Shown in pieces: positions 58,143-64,000 of a stretch of DNA of 64,000 bases (its first letter is position 1; each line of letters starts with the position of its first letter). A program made the position numbers and the translations under genes. A model generated the notes under the pieces. The model was not told the origin of the DNA and made no database searches. It was given only the letters and a program-made list of their open reading frames with translations. The DNA comes from Pleodorina starrii (Eukaryota > Chlorophyta > Chlorophyceae > Chlamydomonadales > Volvocaceae): positions 496,001 to 560,000 of the forward strand of contig BRXU01000008.1 in NCBI GenBank assembly GCA_030267565.1. The letters run 5' to 3'.

Positions 58143-59732
58143 TGGTCGGGTTCCACTGTAGCTGCATCGTCTGCCTGCCTACCAGCAATCTAACCCGAGG
58201 TTTACAGGCTGGGCCTGAAAAGGGTAGACAAAGCCGGTAACGGGCAGGTGCAAAGTCGGCACACCCAGGCACCCAACGCGCACGAAGCATCCACCTTGCA
58301 AACCCACGCATTCACCCACGCACACCAGTGCAACAGCGCAGTGGCGAGGGCGACGGCGTTGGTGTTAAGCTGATGCTGCGTGGCCTGCTGCGTGGACAGC
58401 GCAGGACAGAGCGCAAGGGCAGCAAGTGCTCACCCACGTGTACACACGCACCCACACGCACCCACACGCACCCCGCTCACTGAGCTGCCTGCGCTTCCCG
58501 CAGCATCAGCCCGTACGGCCGCACTCGGCCCATTATCGATTCCAAGTCGGGCCCCAGTCCCAGCGCTGCTGCCACCGCAGCTGCAGGCGCCGCCATGATC
58601 CGTGGGCCACTTTGGCCGCCCCGTGGACAGCAATGCCTCGCGGACCGTCAGTTGCGGCAGGAAAGCGTCCTCCTGCAACCAACCGGCGTACGAGTACAAA
58701 TATTTCATTGAAGCCGTTTTTCATTATGAATGTGTGTGTTGGCAAAGCGAGGGGGGGCGTGAGTGCGTTGGCAGATGTGGTCTGTTGCAACGGTTGATGC
58801 ACGCCCTTACATCCGTACACTCGCCCACCCGTACTTCCGGTACCGCACTCACGCACTCAGTACACCGTTCTTCGGAGTGGGTTCGCAGTGCAGCAATGCA
58901 GGAAAGCGCTCCGACCCGGCACTCACGCGGATCCGACCCTGCGGTGTCGTATTCCTACCCCGACCCCGACCCCGACCCCGACCCGACCCAGCACGACACG
59001 GTTTCACATTCCTCACTCGACCCCGACGGCCCCAGCAGCGCTGTATCGGCCCCCGGCCGGCGCCCTCCCACCCACGCCTACCCACGTTCCTCAGCACGGT
59101 TGTCCACCCCATCCCCGAGTGGAAGGGAGCCGCCAGGCCGACGCCGCGCCACACCAGCACCACCTAGAGGGAGGGCCGGAGGGGTGTCGAGTGTTAGGCG
59201 GCATTGGTACTGAGTTGCGGGCGGGGAACGGATGGAGGGATGCCAGAGGGAAGATGGCGGCGAGGAGGGTGACCTGCGCCAGGGCCAGGGCCGCGGATGG
59301 GGCCAGGGCCCGGGAGGGGCGGAGACGCCTCGTGCGGGGATGCGGAATAACCGGCAGGGTTTGCGGAATCCTTGGAAATGGTGTAAGGATGAGTTGGAGG
59401 TTAGCCGTGCAGCTGTTGTTGAGGCTGGCGCTGAATCGACCGGGAATCCGGGATGCTGTACGTGCGGGGCGCACCGTTGGGATGCCGGCCGCTGGGACTG
59501 AAATTGTTGACACCCGACCATGCCTACACATATGACGGCATCAGAGAATGTTCAACCAATTAAGCAATGCACTACATACATATTGCGCTTCAAGTTCGTG
59601 CGCTTCATGTTAGTCAGACATAGCAGAGTGACATCACGGCCACCACAATGCACCGAAGCGAAGTCCTAAGAGTTGATGAGGTGTAAGATCATTTTCACTA
59701 TGTTTGTATACAGTGCGCTGATCAACCGCTGT
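58143..59732. repeat. Dispersed repeat copy 2
   Basis: This matches copy 1 (27217-27750 plus 29005-29291) in the same orientation. It preserves the empty site of the LINE found in copy 1. Relative to copy 1 it has two extra blocks, 58297-58939 (about 640 bp) and 59097-59247 (about 150 bp). Its (CCCGA)n run at 58960-58990 is longer. The right end is followed directly by the minus-strand LINE fragment. Confidence 0.8.
58616..58672 (-). pseudogene. ABCG-transporter-like exon fragment within repeat copy 2
   Basis: After a TTGCAG acceptor, the minus strand reads EDAFLPQLTVREALLSTGR, matching the conserved region just after Walker A in ABCG-type half transporters (Q-loop followed by LTVRE). Beyond this the frame becomes unlike the family, and no Walker A or signature motif is near. 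It lies inside the 640-bp block absent from copy 1, so a captured host gene fragment is likely. Confidence 0.5.
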
Positions 59733-60839
59733 GATGATGATGTTACAAGCTTCAGTGAGCTCGTACGGTTCAAACGAACCCGAAGGCTCATGAACCGCCT
59801 CAGTCAAGCAAAAGGAACAAAAAGTAAGGAAAAATCAACCGTAGCAGAAAGGGCATAAGACAACATAAGACAGATACGTCACAAACGCACAACATGACCT
59901 GAGAAGTAGTCTCCATCGACTCTACACGGCGATGCGCTCGCGCCGAAAGCAAAACATGTCATAAACAACCTTTGCAAGACCGCGCTGATCGTCTATTTGC
60001 ATGACGCCGCAAACACTCGCTCTCTCCGGTACACCCAGGTCCCAAAGCTTCTGCCGCGCTGACACGAGAGCAGAACACTCCAACAGGAAGTGCTTTTCGT
60101 CCTCGACGGCACCATTAATGCGACACGCCTTGCACACACGCAACTCCCTGGCTCGATTACTCTCGCTATTAACCGCCAGGTCTGATACGCATAACCGGAA
60201 ACGGAGAAGGGCACGGTGGTGCGCCGGGGGAATGTAACCCTCAAACTGCTTCGGCTGCCCCATCCAGTGCTTGTGACGGCACATTTTCACGCCTGGCTTC
60301 CTGCCATCCGTAACGAAAGAGCACGGGTCGACGGCCAACCTGTCACTGGCCCAATCATCGTTAATGCGCCCCCTAAGAGTGTCCAACAGCGCCTCAACGT
60401 CGAGCTTGCACGTAGAGTACCGTCTAACCCTGGCGTCGATGGTACCCGCCGTCGCATCCTCCGGCCAGTCATGCCTTAAGATGTTCAGAGCCCGAATGAT
60501 CTTAGTTCCCCAGCCGTCCCCCTGCAAATCCGATTCCAATGCCAGCCGGATCTCGTGACGAAAAACACTGTGGTATATGCTGCTAGTGTTCTCCACCATA
60601 CTGTTCCAAAAACGAAACACAGATTCAGCCCAGTACATCTGCAGCGGCATCTGCCCTAGTTCCCTAAACAACAATTGAAGGGGCGGGACGGAAGCTCCGA
60701 CCAGCTGCTTCATAAAGGCGATTTGCAGCTTGACCATGCGATCCCGAGTAGCGACCTCAAAATAACAGGAACGCGGTGCCTCGTTAGCCGGGAAACCCCT
60801 CTCGAGCAACGCTAAAACCAAATCGACACCCCAAAACAG
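59733..60839 (-). mobile_element. LINE 3' fragment (reverse-transcriptase C-terminal part)
   Basis: An open frame from about 60839 to a stop at 59922 encodes about 305 residues of the region C-terminal to a LINE reverse transcriptase. It has LFRELGQMPLQMYWAESVFRF and a later zinc-knuckle-like cluster (VCKACR then HFLLEC). The catalytic RT core is not on this strand. About 190 bp of 3' UTR follows toward a possible (CAT)n tail next to repeat copy 2. It meets the plus-strand LINE head to head near 60816-60845. The frame is intact, so the insertion looks young. Confidence 0.75.
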
Positions 60840-61208
60840 CGGACGCCAACTTTCGCCCGGCTCCGGAACGAGGAGAACCGGGTCGTACGCTGGGTGAACG
60901 GCGTCGACATTCAGGTCAAGGACGACGGGGTCTGGCGGCCCTACAACGGACCATGGCAGCCTAGCAACACGGAGGGCCGCAACGGCAACGCGGCGGGCGT
61001 CGGCGGCAGCGCGACGGGAGCCAGCAATGGACAGACGGCGGGCGGCAACCGCAATGCGTCAGGAGCGAATGCCGCGCCGCTCGGAGGTGGGACCGGCGGG
61101 GGCAGTGGCGGCGGGCAGACCAGGGTGGCTCTGGGGCGCGGGCGAGGGCAGGGTGGCGCTGGTGGCGTCCCCGCTCCGGGAACCTCTCCGATGGACACTC
61201 GGGTTTAG
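60816..61208 (+). CDS. LINE ORF1 (gag-like) C-terminal part, 5'-truncated
   Basis: An open frame from just after a TAA at 60813 encodes RLRNEENRVVRWVNGVDIQV and then WRPYNGPWQP, followed by an Asn/Gly/Arg-rich basic tail ending MDTRV and TAG. The tail resembles the RNA-binding, low-complexity end of LINE ORF1 proteins, but no zinc knuckle remains. The likely 5' part is missing because the sequence joins the minus-strand LINE fragment here. The stop is in the same frame as the endonuclease-RT coding region that follows. Confidence 0.55.
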   Translation, partial: NQIDTPKQRTPTFARLRNEENRVVRWVNGVDIQVKDDGVWRPYNGPWQPSNTEGRNGNAAGVGGSATGASNGQTAGGNRNASGANAAPLGGGTGGGSGGGQTRVALGRGRGQGGAGGVPAPGTSPMDTRV

Positions 61209-64000
61209 GACCCTTCCCGGAGGAATGAACCGCTTCGCATAATTCAGTGGAACTTGCGGGGCGTTACGGAATGGAAATTAGAGCAACGCGAGCTTCTCAA
61301 TCTCGCACTGCGGTACGACATTGTCGTGCTTACTGAAACTCATGGGACACTCACGGGCCGACTTTCTCGACTTATACCGGACGGGTCGCGGTGTTTTTTC
61401 GCTGGTCGTTCAAGGGATCGTGGGGGTGTCTGTGTTTGGGTTCATCAACGCATCGCGCGCTACGTAACGCATTGCACGTCGTCCGACGCCCCTAGGGGCA
61501 TGAACAGTGTTTGGCTGCGGCTCCAGGGGGACGCGTTGGACCTCGGTGGTAACGGGCTGGTCATCGGTGCTGTCTATGCCGCACCTCTGGGGTCTCGTGT
61601 TTATTCGTTAGGTGGTCGCAGTTCGCAGGATAGCATAACGAGGCGCGTCATGGATAGGGTTCGCGCTCTGGTGCGGCGTTTTCAACAGCCTGGCGACGAG
61701 GTTCTGATGTTGGGCGATCTCAACGCCAGAGTTGCTGGAGTTAGCGAGCTTCCCGATGTCGACGGTGACGCGGAACTAGCAGAATTCACTCAAGCGGAGC
61801 TGGGGCAGGCCAACCTTTTGCGCGCCATCCCTCCACGTCGGTCCGAGGACACCGCAGATAATGTTTTCGGGCGGGCGCTGGCGGCCCTCTGTCAGGAATT
61901 GGAGCTGGTTGTTTTGAACGGTCGAGTGAACGGTGATCCTCAAGGCGCGTGCACGTTTTGGAGCCCTGCGGGACAGGGGCGTAGCATGATAGATTTGTTT
62001 GTCGCATCTCCCGCCCTGTTCTTCCGAGTGGATCGTCTGCATGTCACGAACATACCCGTTGCGCAATCAGGAGTGAAGGTGGGCAGCCTCATGAGCGATC
62101 ACTGCCCGGTGTCGCTCGACCTGAGGGTTCTGAGGCAGGGCGCCTCCCCCGCGGGTAGATCCAGTCCCAGAGCGCGCTTTGACGTGCGGCGCAAAGCCCG
62201 GTACGCTAGTCTTTTTGCTGCGGATGATGCCCCCTCTGTCCGGCGAATCGCCGACGCTGTTAACAAACTTGGCGCCGAGCTGGATAGTACGGCGGTTGTT
62301 GAGGTTATCACGATGGCGTGTTCGGCAGCGTTGGAAAAGGCTTTCGGGGGGCGTCTCAGTAGGGTCCGGCGGGTCAGGGAGGATCGGGATGCTCCTTGGT
62401 GGACCGATGAGTGCGCCACCGCCCGTAATGCGATGCTGCAGCACAAAGCCTATATGAGGGCGCACGGGCTTCTGGCCGACGAGCAAGCGCGGCTGGTCTT
62501 CTCCACGCTGCGCACTCGCTACCAGAGGCTTAGGAAGGATGCTCGCGCCGCGTATAGTGTCTCTCATTTCACGTCCTTTCTGGAGGAGTGCAAGGGCGAC
62601 CCCCGCGCACTGTGGCGACGGCTCAATCAGGGTTTGAAACCCGACTGCCCCATCCGCGATGTCAATAGTTGGCGCGAGTATTTCGACGCGTTATACAATG
62701 ATGAGGTTAATGCGTTTAGTGCGGTGAGGGCGGACTATATTCTGAACCTTTTTAACGGGCGTCCCCTCACAGCGCCACGCAACTGGGCCGGTAACGAAGG
62801 CGTAGCTCGGAATCAGAGGGTTGTTGCGGCGGCGTCCCTGAATGCCCCGTTTTCACTGGCGGAGGTCATCGCGGCCCTTAAATCATTGGCCAACCATAAA
62901 TCGCCAGGCCTTGAGCGGGCTCCGGCGGAGTGTTACAAATATGCCACCCGCAAAGTGGAGGATAAGGAAGAGCTCGTTCTTGCGCCGTACCTTTTGCGTC
63001 TGTTGGAGCATATCCGGTCCACGGGCGATTATCCCAAGCAGTTTGAGGTTTCGATCGTCACCCCTCTACACAAGAAGGGCGACGCACTCGACCCGAGCAA
63101 CTATCGTGGGTTGGCTGTTGGCGGGGCCCTCTCTAAGCTATATGCGAACCTTCTTGACCGGCGGTTGAAGGCTTGGGGAGAGAGTAGCGGCGCGCGCAGT
63201 CCTTACCAGGGGGGCTTCCGGCCCAAGCGTGGCACCATCCACAACTTGTTCCTGCTACGGCACCTTACGGATCGTTGCCGCAGGGTACTCCCCAACGGTT
63301 CGAGCCAAGCACTTTTTGTTTGCCAGATCGATTTTGAGAAGGCTTTTGACCGGGTGAATAGGGACATGTTGTGGTTGCGTCTCGAGGAAAGAGGGGTCAC
63401 AGGCACGGCACTGGCGGCTCTGAAGCGCTGCTATGAGCGGGTGGAACTGCGGGTCAAGGTTAACGGCACGACGGGAGCGGCGTTCCCTTCTTCGCAAGGT
63501 GTGAAACAGGGATGCCCGATGAGCCCAACGCTGTTTGGTTTCTTCGTAGAAGGGTATGCCGACTACGTCGACGCCCTTGACGTCGCGCTCCCAGATGCTA
63601 TGGCGGCCCCAGACTGCCCAGACGTCGAAGGTCGGCGAGTGCCTCTAGCCCTGTACGCGGACGACTTAAGCCTTTTCGCGGCGACAAAGCGACGTTTGAT
63701 GAGCTTGCTTAGAGCTTTGCGGGAGTGGTCCGAGGTGTTTGGTCTTACCGTTAATGCGAGGAAGTGTGAGCTGCTGCTCTTCCACCCCAGTGATCAGGTT
63801 AGGAGTCACTTCTACGCGATCAACGGCCTGGTTACTATGCGCGTTTTGGAGGACGGGCTGCCGGTGGACCGGCCCATCACCTGGAAGCCGCGCGCACGTT
63901 ATCTCGGGCTACATTTTGGCCCTAATAGTTCCTTTGCGTCGTGCACGGACGAACTCTACGTCGCGGGCCAGCGGGCTATGTTTTCCCTGCTTAGCAAGTT
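61209..64000 (+). CDS. LINE ORF2: AP endonuclease and reverse transcriptase (partial, runs off window)
   Basis: The frame is open for 930 codons to the window edge with no stop. Counting from 61209, an exonuclease/endonuclease/phosphatase domain has IIQWNLRG (Asn15), VLTETH (Glu43), GDLN (169-172) and SDHCPV (Asp297, His298). It is followed by a linker and a reverse transcriptase with SPYQGGFRPKRGT, DFEKAFDRV (Asp708), QGVKQGCPMSPTLF and the catalytic YADD (816-819). This is an APE-type non-LTR retrotransposon, L1-like in layout. All catalytic residues are present, so this part could encode active enzymes. There is no in-frame ATG until about 61500, inside the endonuclease domain, so translation by ordinary initiation is unlikely. 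Confidence 0.9.

Overview
The window looks like nuclear DNA of a green alga of the Chlamydomonas/Volvox group. The evidence is very GC-rich coding sequence, many short GT-AG introns, long low-complexity (Gln, Gly, Ala, Pro) protein segments, TGTAA-type polyadenylation signals and a high load of simple repeats and non-LTR retrotransposons. The species cannot be fixed from sequence alone. No rRNA, tRNA or CRISPR feature was seen.

Six multi-exon protein genes can be assembled with phase-consistent exons. (1) A divergent sirtuin with a very long Gln/RG-rich tail (2383-7531, +). (2) An NPPY-motif methyltransferase directly downstream (8369-11037, +). (3) A RING-CH (MARCH-type) ubiquitin-ligase-like protein (13830-17275, -). 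(4) A BCS1-like AAA ATPase (22965-26854, +). (5) An SRPBCC/START-like lipid-binding protein (37380-40124, -). (6) A very large FUSC-type membrane transporter with 18 exons (42694-57651, -). Two of them appear to use GC-AG introns. These genes look like unrelated housekeeping or accessory functions; nothing suggests an operon-like functional cluster.

Between the genes lie accessory regions. Bases 1-1277 carry a 209-bp direct repeat. Bases 18406-20701 form a complete 2.3-kb element with roughly 300-bp inverted termini and a perfect 11-bp target duplication, Mutator-like in form, with a GC-rich interior of degenerate tandem repeats. Bases 21186-21815 are a decayed LINE 3' end. Bases 27217-29291 hold a dispersed repeat split by a 5'-truncated LINE with a 10-bp target duplication. 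Bases 30071-34890 hold a direct segmental duplication with long polypyrimidine tracts, followed by a duplicated exon of the BCS1-like gene (35345-35931). Bases 58143-59732 are a second copy of the dispersed repeat, carrying an extra block with an ABCG-transporter-like exon fragment.

The right end (59733-64000) holds a LINE 3' fragment on the minus strand, head-to-head with the 5' part of a LINE on the plus strand. The plus-strand part has an AP endonuclease and reverse transcriptase open to the window edge. Its gag-like tail and its endonuclease-RT frame are the same reading frame, separated only by one TAG.
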